In this document: positions 24,983-33,282 of the stretch, piece by piece
How the letters are laid out: the number at the start of each line of letters is the position of its first letter
Numbering within the stretch: the stretch's first letter is position 1
Origin: an uncultured Maribacter sp.
Lineage (GTDB): Bacteria; Bacteroidota; Bacteroidia; Flavobacteriales; Flavobacteriaceae
Length of the DNA stretch: 64,000 nt
Assembly: GCA_947493885.1 (NCBI GenBank)
Contig: CANLTE010000003.1
Location: forward strand, 434,001 to 498,000
Direction: 5' to 3'
Translations under genes and position numbers: made by a program
Notes under the pieces: model-generated
The model's database searches: none
The model's input: only the letters and a program-made list of their open reading frames with translations
Told to the model about the DNA's origin: nothing

Positions 24983-26038
24983 TTACCATTCCAACAATAC
25001 ACGCTGAGCTGAAAAACCAGGACCAAAACTCAATACCAACCCCTGCTCACCTTCTGCAATATTTTTTTCTAAAAACCGTTCCAAAACATACAATACGGTA
25101 ACACTACTCATATTTCCGTACAAACGCAAAACTTCACGGGTATCTTCTATATTCTTACCTAACTTCCCAAACAAATCATCAACAGTCTGAACTATTTTTC
25201 GACCACCTGGGTGAAATATCAAATGCCCAACCTTATCAATAGATGACTTATTTTTTTCAAGAAAAGGATGAATAATTTTTGGAAAATTACTTGCAATAGC
25301 CTCGGGAACAGATTGATCCAAAATCATTTTTAGACCCGTATTAGTCAAATCAAAACCCATAAGGTGAGTGGCATTTTTAAAATGAAACATTTCTTCACCA
25401 ATTATTTTAGGACCAACAGCATTATCCTCTGACGATAACAACACACAAGCTGCACCGTCTCCAAAAATTGCTGCGCTCACCATATTCGCCATGGAATAAT
25501 CATTTAATTGAAATGTAGCTGTGGGACTCTCAACAGCCACAAGAGCGATGCGCTTATCAGGATTAGACTTTAAAAAGTTGTGCGCATAAATTAAACCCGA
25601 AACACCCGCCGCACATCCCATTTCGGTCACCGGAAGCCGCATCACGTCATCTCTTAAACCTAGAGCATTTATAAGATAAGCATCTAAAGAAGGGATCATT
25701 ATACCTGTGCAACTAACTGTAATAATATAATCTAACGAAGAAGCCCCCCAGCTCGCTTGATTTAAAGCTTTTTCCAAAACCGAAATGCCCAATTTTTTAA
25801 CTTCGCGAACATAGATAGCATTTTTGTCTGCAAACGAGGCAGCATTAAAGACCTCTTCAATATTCATTATACCATACCGCTTATCAACTCCAGCTCCTTC
25901 AAAAATTTTAATCACCTTTCGACGAAAACGATCATCTTGATTTTGAAGCCATAAATTCACAAATGGTAAAATATCTTTAGTACTTCTGCTATATCTCGGA
26001 AGCTGTTTTGCTACAGTAACAATTTTAGTTTGAGTCAT
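24983..26038 (-). CDS. Type III polyketide synthase (chalcone/stilbene synthase superfamily)
   Basis: This 351-residue homodimeric condensing enzyme has all three catalytic residues: Cys142 (EMGCAAGVSGL), His276 (LIFHPGGRKIV) and Asn309 (LYGNMSSVTVLYVLE). The C-terminal SFGPGFSAQ loop (337-345) corresponds to the GFGPG loop of chalcone synthase. It would take a fatty acyl starter and condense it with malonyl-CoA, then cyclise to an alkylresorcinol or alkylpyrone. It sits 4 bp downstream of a methyltransferase gene and 13 bp upstream of an SDR reductase, embedded among fatty-acid elongation genes. Length and motifs are those of active bacterial enzymes. Confidence 0.93.
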   Translation of the reverse strand: MTQTKIVTVAKQLPRYSRSTKDILPFVNLWLQNQDDRFRRKVIKIFEGAGVDKRYGIMNIEEVFNAASFADKNAIYVREVKKLGISVLEKALNQASWGASSLDYIITVSCTGIMIPSLDAYLINALGLRDDVMRLPVTEMGCAAGVSGLIYAHNFLKSNPDKRIALVAVESPTATFQLNDYSMANMVSAAIFGDGAACVLLSSEDNAVGPKIIGEEMFHFKNATHLMGFDLTNTGLKMILDQSVPEAIASNFPKIIHPFLEKNKSSIDKVGHLIFHPGGRKIVQTVDDLFGKLGKNIEDTREVLRLYGNMSSVTVLYVLERFLEKNIAEGEQGLVLSFGPGFSAQRVLLEW

Positions 26039-26042
26039 ATAT

Positions 26043-26759
26043 TTATAGTCGCTTAACTTCCATTACCCATACATACCTAAAAGCCCATTTCCATTTAATA
26101 GAATGTTTTACTAATGGAATTTTACTAGCGTAATTAACAATGTCGGATTTTACAAAACCTCTGGAAATAGATATTAGTCCATCTATTTTAGCGGTTTTTG
26201 TTTTTATGTAAATTAATCTAAATAATTTAAAAAGATAATACGCAATTGAACTCCTATGCAAATCGTTCACCACAATCCCTAAGTCAACTATTTTCACCAA
26301 ATGGTTTGTAAATTTTAAAATATAATCATCCGTAAAGTGATGATACGTAAGGGTACTTATTGCAATATCTATATTCAAGTAAGATAAATCCGTTTTTAGC
26401 ACATCCTCTTCCAAAAACTCAATTTCAGCAAAATCCTTAGAAGCCTCTCTGCCTAAAATTAAAGCTTCTTTACTAAAATCCACGCCTACGAATTTAGCTT
26501 TAATACCTTGTTTTCTAAAAACCCTTGCCATTTGACGCAGCATCGCACCTTCAGCACAACCTACATCCACAATAACATATTCTTTTTTAGAATACTTGTT
26601 CACCAATTCTAAAACAGCATTTATTGTTATTGAATTCCCTCCAAGAACTCTGTTTACCCTATTTATGTCTTTAAGAACAACTTTCAATTCCGAAATACCA
26701 TCTTTAAAATTGTCCATTAGCTCAATATCTTCACTACGTTGTGACAATTTTTTCAGCAT
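26043..26759 (-). CDS. SAM-dependent methyltransferase of the type III PKS operon
   Basis: This 238-residue class I methyltransferase has SAM motif I YVIVDVGCAEGAMLRQMA (61-78) and motif II VGVDFS. Its N-terminal block (LSQRSEDIELMDN, then DINRVNRVLGG) resembles methyltransferases commonly found beside bacterial type III PKS genes. It lies 4 bp upstream of the PKS and overlaps the FAD oxidoreductase gene by 7 bp. It probably methylates the phenolic/pyrone product, as BpsB and SrsB do in Bacillus and Streptomyces; the position of methylation is unknown. Confidence 0.88.
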   Translation of the reverse strand: MLKKLSQRSEDIELMDNFKDGISELKVVLKDINRVNRVLGGNSITINAVLELVNKYSKKEYVIVDVGCAEGAMLRQMARVFRKQGIKAKFVGVDFSKEALILGREASKDFAEIEFLEEDVLKTDLSYLNIDIAISTLTYHHFTDDYILKFTNHLVKIVDLGIVVNDLHRSSIAYYLFKLFRLIYIKTKTAKIDGLISISRGFVKSDIVNYASKIPLVKHSIKWKWAFRYVWVMEVKRL

Positions 26760-27886
26760 ACCAATGGTTTTCCATGTGTTTGTTTTATCAAAAATTTTAA
26801 AAGCCTTGGTGACTTTCCAACAATAACTAACAGCAGATTAAACATCTTTGCATTTAACATCAACCTTTGAAATTGCCTTCCCATCCATAATCTCTTTTTA
26901 AAAACAGTACCCCATGATTTAGTATACTCTTTTTCCAATTGCTTACGAGAAAACGTTTTATTACTAAAAAATTCCGCAATTAAATCTGAAGCAATTTTCG
27001 CACTATGAATAGCCATAGCCATTCCATTTCCACATAAGGGATGTATTAAACCTGCCGTATCACCGCACATTATCACGTGTTCTTCAACTGGCTTTTTCTC
27101 ATGAAATGAAATTTGAGCAATACTCAATGGTTTTTCAAAAATCGGAATGGCGTTGTCTAGAAATTTAGATATGTAAAGATTTCTACTAACTACATGCTTA
27201 TTAAACTCCGTAACATTTTTAAACGACTTAAAACTATCATAGGAGGCCAAATAACAAAAATTAACATCACCCGTTTCTGTTTTAGACAACCCTCCGTAAC
27301 CACCATTAAAATTATGAAGCGCAACCAAATTATCTGGAAAATCATCTATTCTGTAATGACACTTTACCCCTAACCAAGAAGATTTCTGCTGTATAAACTT
27401 TCTTTTTAATTGTTTATCCAATACCGTCCTTTTTCCATAAGCACCAACAACAATACTTGAAGTATAACTTTCAATAGAGCTTATAAAAACCTCAAAATCA
27501 TTATTTTGAAAACTAACAGATGTTACATTTCTAAAAACAAAATCCACCCCACATTCTGAAGCTCTTTTATATAGTATATCATCAAAAGCATATCTACTTA
27601 TACCATACCCACCCTGTGGCAATCCAACCTCTAGTAAATTTCCGCTAACAGTACTTAACTGAAAAGTATCAATAAAAACAGCACCGTGTTCTATTAAATT
27701 TACACCTAGTTTTTCTAAATAAGGAGCCACCTCGTAAGATACATACTCACCACAAACCTTATGATGAGGATACGGCTGTTTCTCTAACACTAATACGGAA
27801 TGGTTTTCCAATGACAAATGTATGGCAGCAGTTAAGCCAGCGAGACCGCCGCCCACAATTATAACATCGTAAGAATTCTTTTTCAC
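26753..27886 (-). CDS. FAD-dependent oxidoreductase (geranylgeranyl-reductase / phenol hydroxylase-like)
   Basis: This 377-residue flavoprotein has the dinucleotide-binding motif YDVIIVGGGLAGLTAAIHLS near its N terminus, HKVCGEYVS after the second strand, and the FAD-ribityl motif CGDTAGLIHPLCGNGMAMAI. This group includes geranylgeranyl reductases and aromatic hydroxylases. I chose a GTG start at 27884-27886, just before YDVIIV; an ATG at 27979 would add 31 mostly hydrophobic residues and overlap the E1 gene by 35 bp. In context it may hydroxylate the resorcinol ring to a quinol/quinone (SrsC-like) or reduce double bonds. Confidence 0.85.
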   Translation of the reverse strand: MKKNSYDVIIVGGGLAGLTAAIHLSLENHSVLVLEKQPYPHHKVCGEYVSYEVAPYLEKLGVNLIEHGAVFIDTFQLSTVSGNLLEVGLPQGGYGISRYAFDDILYKRASECGVDFVFRNVTSVSFQNNDFEVFISSIESYTSSIVVGAYGKRTVLDKQLKRKFIQQKSSWLGVKCHYRIDDFPDNLVALHNFNGGYGGLSKTETGDVNFCYLASYDSFKSFKNVTEFNKHVVSRNLYISKFLDNAIPIFEKPLSIAQISFHEKKPVEEHVIMCGDTAGLIHPLCGNGMAMAIHSAKIASDLIAEFFSNKTFSRKQLEKEYTKSWGTVFKKRLWMGRQFQRLMLNAKMFNLLLVIVGKSPRLLKFLIKQTHGKPLVC

Positions 27887-27944
27887 GAAGAAAAGGTATA
27901 CAAAATAATAGATTTTAACAATTGAGAAAGTATCACCAAACCAA

Positions 27945-29921
27945 TTAATACGCCATAAGCTCTTTAAGCGCAGTAACAAATCTATCTTTTGGGAGATAAT
28001 TATTTTCCAAATTGTATGAAAACGGTATTGGTGTTTCCAAACTAGCTACACGCTTTACTGGAGCATCTAAAAACTCAAAACAATTTTCCATAACTAGAGC
28101 CGATATATCACTCGCGATGCCACCAAAAAGGCTATCTTCCTGCAAAATAATAAGTTTTCCTGTTTTTTTAACAGAACGGTAGATTGATTCCATATCTAAT
28201 GGCTGAAGTGTTCTTAAATCAATTAAATCAGCTCCAAACCCAGATACCTCTTCTAATGTTTCCAAAGCCCAATGCACACCCATTCCATATGAAACAATAG
28301 TTATATCTTCCCCTTGTCTTAAAACACTTGCAACACCCAACGGCAATGTATAATAACCAGTAGGAACATCTTGATATGAGCTACGATACAGTGCTTTATG
28401 TTCAAAGAACATTACAGGATTAACATCATTAATGGCGGTAGCCAACAACCCTTTAGCATCATACGGGAAAGCTGGGTAAACAACTTTTAAACCAGGGGTT
28501 TTAGTAAACCAGGCCTCATTGGTTTGTGAATGAAAAGGTCCAGCTGCAACACCTCCTCCACATGGCATACGAATTACAACATCTGCTTTTTCCGCCCAAC
28601 GATAATATGACTTTGCCAAATAATTAACAACAGGATTAAACCCCGTACTTGCAAAATCTGCAAACTGCATTTCCATAACGGCTTTCATTCCATTTATGGA
28701 CAACCCCATTGCGGCTGAAACAATTGCAGATTCACATATAGGAGTATTACGAACACGTTCTTTTCCAAATTGATTTACAAATCCGTCTGTAACCTTAAAA
28801 ACCCCACCATAATCAGCTATATCTTGCCCCAAAATCACCAAATTATCATGACGCTCCATTGATTGCTTTAACCCATTAGAAATCGCATCGACTAATCGAA
28901 TATTATCGCTACTCGAATTTGTTACAACATGCTTATAGTCAAATTTTTTAAACACATCATTTACTTCATTACTTAAACTTGAAACAATCTCAGGTTCGTC
29001 AAAAGATTTTTGCAAATTTTCATCAATTTCAACTGCTATCTCTTCTTTAAAAAGGGATTCCATTTCATCCGTTAATAACTCCAAATCTTTAAGATACTTT
29101 GTGTAGTTTTCCAAGGGATCTTTTGCTGCCCATTCATCCAAAATATTTTGAGGAATATATTTTGTTCCACTGGCCTCCTCATGACCACGCATTCTAAACG
29201 TTTTAAATTCCAATAGAACAGGTCTAGGGTTTTCTCTAATACTTTTTACAATTTCATTTACTTTAGCATATACCTCCAAAACGTTATTTCCTTCAATAAT
29301 ATGCCCCTCCATTCCATAACCAACCGCCCTATCAACCAGGTTTTTGCAACGGTATTGCTCTGATACAGGAGTTGAAAGCCCGTATCCATTGTTTTCTATA
29401 CAAAAAAGCACAGGTAAATCCCAAACAGCAGCAACATTAAGCGCCTCATGAAAGTCCCCCTCACTGGTTCCTCCTTCACCCGTAAACACGGCAGTAACTA
29501 ATTTCTTGCTTTTTAATTTATTAGCAAGTGCAATCCCGTCTGCAACGCCAAGTTGCGGTCCCAAATGAGAAATCATTCCAACAATATTATACTCTTGCGT
29601 TCCAAAATGAAAACTACGGTCTCTACCTTTAGTAAATCCACTGGCCTTACCCTGCCATTGTGCAAATAATCTATACAATGGTATTTTTCTTGTGGTAAAC
29701 ACTCCTAAATTGCGATGCATTGTTAGAATGTACTCTTCGTTTTTCATTGCCATGGTTACGCCAACCGAAATAGCCTCTTGCCCTATACCGCTAAACCATT
29801 TGGATATTTTTCCTTGACGTAAAAGAATAAGCATTTTTTCCTCTATCATTCTTGGCTTAAGCATTGCTTTATACAATGCAATTAACGTATCACCACCATA
29901 ATCGAAACCAGTATAGTTCAT
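27945..29921 (-). CDS. Alpha-keto acid dehydrogenase E1, alpha-beta fusion (branched-chain type)
   Basis: This 658-residue protein joins an E1-alpha part (about 1-330) to an E1-beta part (about 335-658, starting NIRLVDAISNGLKQSMERHD). The thiamin-diphosphate motif is GEG(148-150)...NN(177-178), with Glu in place of the usual Asp. It decarboxylates branched-chain or related 2-oxo acids and passes acyl groups to an E2 lipoyl protein that is not encoded here. It is the first gene of the operon, 59 bp ahead of the FAD enzyme, and could supply iso- or anteiso-branched starters. It may also be the cell's general branched-chain E1. Confidence 0.9.
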   Translation of the reverse strand: MNYTGFDYGGDTLIALYKAMLKPRMIEEKMLILLRQGKISKWFSGIGQEAISVGVTMAMKNEEYILTMHRNLGVFTTRKIPLYRLFAQWQGKASGFTKGRDRSFHFGTQEYNIVGMISHLGPQLGVADGIALANKLKSKKLVTAVFTGEGGTSEGDFHEALNVAAVWDLPVLFCIENNGYGLSTPVSEQYRCKNLVDRAVGYGMEGHIIEGNNVLEVYAKVNEIVKSIRENPRPVLLEFKTFRMRGHEEASGTKYIPQNILDEWAAKDPLENYTKYLKDLELLTDEMESLFKEEIAVEIDENLQKSFDEPEIVSSLSNEVNDVFKKFDYKHVVTNSSSDNIRLVDAISNGLKQSMERHDNLVILGQDIADYGGVFKVTDGFVNQFGKERVRNTPICESAIVSAAMGLSINGMKAVMEMQFADFASTGFNPVVNYLAKSYYRWAEKADVVIRMPCGGGVAAGPFHSQTNEAWFTKTPGLKVVYPAFPYDAKGLLATAINDVNPVMFFEHKALYRSSYQDVPTGYYTLPLGVASVLRQGEDITIVSYGMGVHWALETLEEVSGFGADLIDLRTLQPLDMESIYRSVKKTGKLIILQEDSLFGGIASDISALVMENCFEFLDAPVKRVASLETPIPFSYNLENNYLPKDRFVTALKELMAY

Positions 29922-29945
29922 GTTATATTTTTATTCTTTTTTAAT

Positions 29946-29953
29946 CAAAAATA
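29946..29953 (-). promoter_or_regulatory. Candidate -7 box (TATTTTTG) of the type III PKS operon
   Basis: The minus-strand TATTTTTG is a perfect TAnnTTTG match 24 bp ahead of the E1 start. A TTG on the same strand (CAA at 29966-29968) is only 12 bp upstream, shorter than the usual spacing. Confidence 0.4.
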
Positions 29954-30022
29954 GGATATTTATAACAATCATATGTACTAAGAATTGAAATAAACCACCC
30001 CAAAAATATTGTTTATAATTTG

Positions 30023-30030
30023 TAATTTTG
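30023..30030 (+). promoter_or_regulatory. Candidate -7 box (TAATTTTG) of the 2OG-oxygenase gene
   Basis: A perfect TAnnTTTG match lies 24 bp ahead of the ATG at 30055, in the 133-bp divergent region shared with the PKS operon. Confidence 0.4.
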
Positions 30031-30054
30031 AATAAATAACCTAAAGTAAATATT

Positions 30055-31005
30055 ATGAGCAGCATACCTAGCGTAGATTTACAAGACTTTATTTCTAACA
30101 ATGATTCAAGAAAACAAAAATTTATTTCTGAAATTGGAAAAGCTTTTGAAGAGATAGGGTTTGTTGCTTTGGGCGGGCATTTTTTATCAGATGAATTAGT
30201 GAAAAATTTATATAGTGAAATTAAAAAGTTTTTTGAGTTACCTCAAGAAATAAAAGATAAATATGAAATTGAAGGTATCGGAGGACAACGCGGGTACACT
30301 TCTTTTGGAAAGGAACACGCCAAGGGCAGGAAAGAAGGGGATTTAAAAGAGTTTTGGCACTTTGGTCAATACGTTGAAAATAATGACACTCTTTTAGCTG
30401 AATACCCAAAAAATGTTATTGTAAATGAACTTCCTGATTTTAATAAAATTGGCAAAGAAACCTACAAAATGCTTGAAAAAACAGCAAAATATGTTCTAAG
30501 AGCATTGGCTTTACACCTTAATCTTAACGAAACCTATTTTGATGAATTCATTGTTAACGGCAACTCTATTCTTAGACCAATTCACTACCCTCCCATTACT
30601 ACGGAGCCTAAAAATGCCGTAAGAGCAGCTGCCCATGGAGATATTAACCTAATTACTCTATTAATGGGAGCGCACGGCAAAGGCCTTCAAGTGAAAAATT
30701 TAAATGGACAATGGGTTGATGCCATTGCCAGACCTGATCAATTAATGATTAATGTTGGGGACATGCTCTCTAGATTAACAAACAACAAACTAAAATCAAC
30801 AATTCATCAGGTGGTAAACCCTCCAAAAGAATTATGGGGAACTTCTAGATACTCCATTCCCTTTTTTATGCATCCTATAAGCGAAATGTCCTTAAATTGC
30901 CTTGAAAACTGCATAAGTGAGGAAAACCCTAAGCAATATTCTGACATAACTGCTGGTGAATTTTTACATGAAAGACTTATAGAACTTGGGCTAATTAAAA
31001 AATAA
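30055..31005 (+). CDS. 2-oxoglutarate/Fe(II) oxygenase, isopenicillin-N-synthase family
   Basis: This 316-residue enzyme has an N-terminal DIOX_N domain (SIPSVDLQDF, IGFVALGGH) and a C-terminal double-stranded beta helix. Iron ligands are His194, Asp196 (AAAHGDINLITLL) and His251 (STIHQVVNPP); RYSIPFF at 265-271 supplies the 2OG-binding Arg-x-Ser. Substrate is unknown. It is followed 1 bp later by a SUI1-family gene, and is divergent from the type III PKS operon, so it might tailor the same product or be unrelated. Confidence 0.9.
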   Translation: MSSIPSVDLQDFISNNDSRKQKFISEIGKAFEEIGFVALGGHFLSDELVKNLYSEIKKFFELPQEIKDKYEIEGIGGQRGYTSFGKEHAKGRKEGDLKEFWHFGQYVENNDTLLAEYPKNVIVNELPDFNKIGKETYKMLEKTAKYVLRALALHLNLNETYFDEFIVNGNSILRPIHYPPITTEPKNAVRAAAHGDINLITLLMGAHGKGLQVKNLNGQWVDAIARPDQLMINVGDMLSRLTNNKLKSTIHQVVNPPKELWGTSRYSIPFFMHPISEMSLNCLENCISEENPKQYSDITAGEFLHERLIELGLIKK

Positions 31006-31006
31006 T

Positions 31007-31336
31007 ATGGATTTACAGGATCAGTTAAAAAACCTTTTTCCCGACCATGTATCGGAAAAAACTGAGAGCATTACTTCTAAAGAAAGTGATATTTGGATGC
31101 AAAGCGACCCCATAATTTGCAAGTACGAAAAAAGGAAGGGTAAACCCATTACGATTCTTGAAGGGTACACGGGCGCCGAAACTGATTTTAAAAAGCTCGC
31201 TAAAGAACTTAAAACAAAGCTAAGTGTTGGCGGAAGTTTTAAAAACGACCAAATAATTATCCAAGGAGACTACCGAGATAAAATCATGAAAATCCTTCAG
31301 GAAAAAGGCTTCAAGGTAAAACGGGTCGGAGGCTAG
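31007..31336 (+). CDS. SUI1/eIF1-family translation factor (YciH-like)
   Basis: This 109-residue protein has a C-terminal SUI1 domain (ITILEGYTGAETDFKKLAKELKTKLSVGGSFKNDQIIIQGDYRD in outline, residues about 48-92) ending VKRVGG. Bacterial homologues bind the 30S subunit and affect start-codon fidelity. It follows the 2OG-oxygenase by a single base, so the two are co-transcribed. The length is that of YciH. Confidence 0.9.
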   Translation: MDLQDQLKNLFPDHVSEKTESITSKESDIWMQSDPIICKYEKRKGKPITILEGYTGAETDFKKLAKELKTKLSVGGSFKNDQIIIQGDYRDKIMKILQEKGFKVKRVGG

Positions 31337-31473
31337 CACGCAATAAAGTGCTTTTACTTTTAATATGAGACAAAGCAATTTGTTTTATACGCTTCGGTTT
31401 TTGTGTTAATTTTTTTTGATATATCCGATTAAATGTTACTTTTATTCGTCACAACCAAAATTAATCTTACAAA

Positions 31474-32406
31474 ATGAGTTCCCTGTTACATATTACTAAC
31501 GGAGATAGTTTTACTGAACGCTTAAATACACTTAAGTTAGGTGGCGATGTAATAACTTGGCGAGAAATGTTATGCGAAGGCAAAACGTTGACAAATGTTG
31601 GAAGCGAATCCTTCTGGAAAACACGTTTTGAATTTCTCAATAAAAACTATAAAGTTTCTAAATCTTCTTTTATAGAAAAAACATTAAAAGAATACCGTTC
31701 TCTTTGTAATCACAAACAACAAGACCAAATTGTTTTATGGTTTGAGTACGATTTGTTTTGCCAAATAAACATGCTAGCGGTAATAAGCTGGCTTCAACAA
31801 CATAGAAAGTACACACAAATTTCATTAGTATGTAGTGGAAAGGAAGATGATTCTGATAAACTATATGGCCTTAATGAGTTAAACAATGAACAACTTTTAG
31901 ATTTGTACAAAAATAGAGTTGTTCTGGATCAGGATGATATAGAATATGCAGACTATGTTTGGCAATTATATTGTAGTGACAACCCAATACGTTTAGAAAA
32001 TCTTACTGATTTTAAAAATTACAAATTTAACTACCTAGAAAATGCTATTCAAACACATTTAAAGCGTTTTCCATCCATTGCTAATGGTTTAAATATAATG
32101 GAGAATAACATTTTAGATTTAGCCATTACTAAAAAACCTACTAGCAAAAAAGCCTTTTTACATACCGTTCTAGAAAATCAAGACAACTTAGGTTTTGGAG
32201 ATACTCAGTATGAAAGAGCCATAAACAGATTAAAGCCGTTATTCTCTTCATTTAATCCTGTTAGATTAACAAAAAAAGGAAAAGAAATACTTGATAACCA
32301 AACATCTTATTACTCCTGCCTACAAGACAACAATGTGTACTTAGGAGGCGCCTTAAAATATAACTTCTTATTCAATACTCAATCAGACAGGATTCTAAAA
32401 CTATAG
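31474..32406 (+). CDS. DUF1835 domain-containing protein
   Basis: This 310-residue soluble protein starts LLHITNGDSFTERL, the hallmark of DUF1835, and has the QIVLWFEYDLFCQINMLAVI block at about 90-110 typical of the family. Biochemical function is unknown. It is followed 1 bp on by a nucleoside-phosphorylase gene and then by a binding-protein-like gene, so the three are an operon. Confidence 0.88.
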   Translation: MSSLLHITNGDSFTERLNTLKLGGDVITWREMLCEGKTLTNVGSESFWKTRFEFLNKNYKVSKSSFIEKTLKEYRSLCNHKQQDQIVLWFEYDLFCQINMLAVISWLQQHRKYTQISLVCSGKEDDSDKLYGLNELNNEQLLDLYKNRVVLDQDDIEYADYVWQLYCSDNPIRLENLTDFKNYKFNYLENAIQTHLKRFPSIANGLNIMENNILDLAITKKPTSKKAFLHTVLENQDNLGFGDTQYERAINRLKPLFSSFNPVRLTKKGKEILDNQTSYYSCLQDNNVYLGGALKYNFLFNTQSDRILKL

Positions 32407-32407
32407 C

Positions 32408-33277
32408 ATGTCTTTAGAACATTCTGAGCTTATCTTAAATAATGATGGTAGTATTTATCATCTGAACCTCTTACCTGAAGATATAGCGGAAACTGTAATT
32501 TTTGTTGGTGACCCAGACAGAGTACCTAAAGTCTCCTCTTTGTTTGATACCATTGAAATAAAAAAAAGGAAAAGAGAATTTGTTACCCATACGGGTCATC
32601 TAAACGGAAAACGTTTAACGGTTATCTCAACTGGTATTGGTCCTGACAATATTGACATTGTAATTAATGAGTTGGATGCTCTTGTTAATATTGATTTTAA
32701 AACTAGAAAGGTTAGAAAAAATCGTATACGATTAAGTATTGTTCGTATTGGTACATCTGGAGCAATTCAAAAAGATATTCCCGTAGACTCTTTTATTTTA
32801 AGTAAACATGTAATAGGTTTTGATGGCCTTCTTCATTTCTATGAACCCAAAAATATAGCATTAAAAAACATTTCGGAGGCTTTTGTAGAACACACCAACT
32901 GGTCTCCCAAAAAAGCAAGTCCGTATGTCATTGAATGCGACAAAGGTTTAGGACAAAAAATTATGTCAAATCGTATACGATTGGGGTTTACTGGAACAAA
33001 TATAGGCTTTTACGGACCTCAGGGAAGAATATTGCGACTGAAGGTTGAGGACGAAAAATTGAACGAAAAAATAGCTTCCTTTAGTTTCAATAACTTAAAA
33101 ATAACAAACCTAGAAATGGAAACATCTGCGATATATGCACTTTCTAAACTTCTTGGACATAGTGCTATTTCATTGAATTGCATATTAGCAAATAGAACCA
33201 CTGGAGACTTTTCAAAAAAACCAGAAAAGGCAACAAAAGATTTAATAAAGTATACACTTAACAAGCTTACACAATAA
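32408..33277 (+). CDS. Nucleoside phosphorylase (PNP/UDP family 1)
   Basis: This 289-residue enzyme of the NP-I family has GDPDRV (34-39) for phosphate/ribose binding, STGIGPDNIDIV (about 75-86), RIGTSGAIQ (about 117-125) and NLEMETSAIYALSKLLGH. It cleaves purine or pyrimidine nucleosides with phosphate to a base and ribose-1-phosphate. It lies 1 bp after the DUF1835 gene and 5 bp before the binding-protein gene. Two copies of the 12-bp palindrome ATCGTATACGAT lie in this gene, both encoding NRIRL. Confidence 0.93.
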   Translation: MSLEHSELILNNDGSIYHLNLLPEDIAETVIFVGDPDRVPKVSSLFDTIEIKKRKREFVTHTGHLNGKRLTVISTGIGPDNIDIVINELDALVNIDFKTRKVRKNRIRLSIVRIGTSGAIQKDIPVDSFILSKHVIGFDGLLHFYEPKNIALKNISEAFVEHTNWSPKKASPYVIECDKGLGQKIMSNRIRLGFTGTNIGFYGPQGRILRLKVEDEKLNEKIASFSFNNLKITNLEMETSAIYALSKLLGHSAISLNCILANRTTGDFSKKPEKATKDLIKYTLNKLTQ

Positions 33278-33282
33278 CAATT

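Noticed and set aside
21655-29921. Flexirubin or dialkylresorcinol (DarA/DarB) cluster
   Set aside because: Those pathways use DarA/DarB-type enzymes and a large aryl-polyene set; here the ring-forming enzyme is a type III PKS and no aryl-polyene genes are present.
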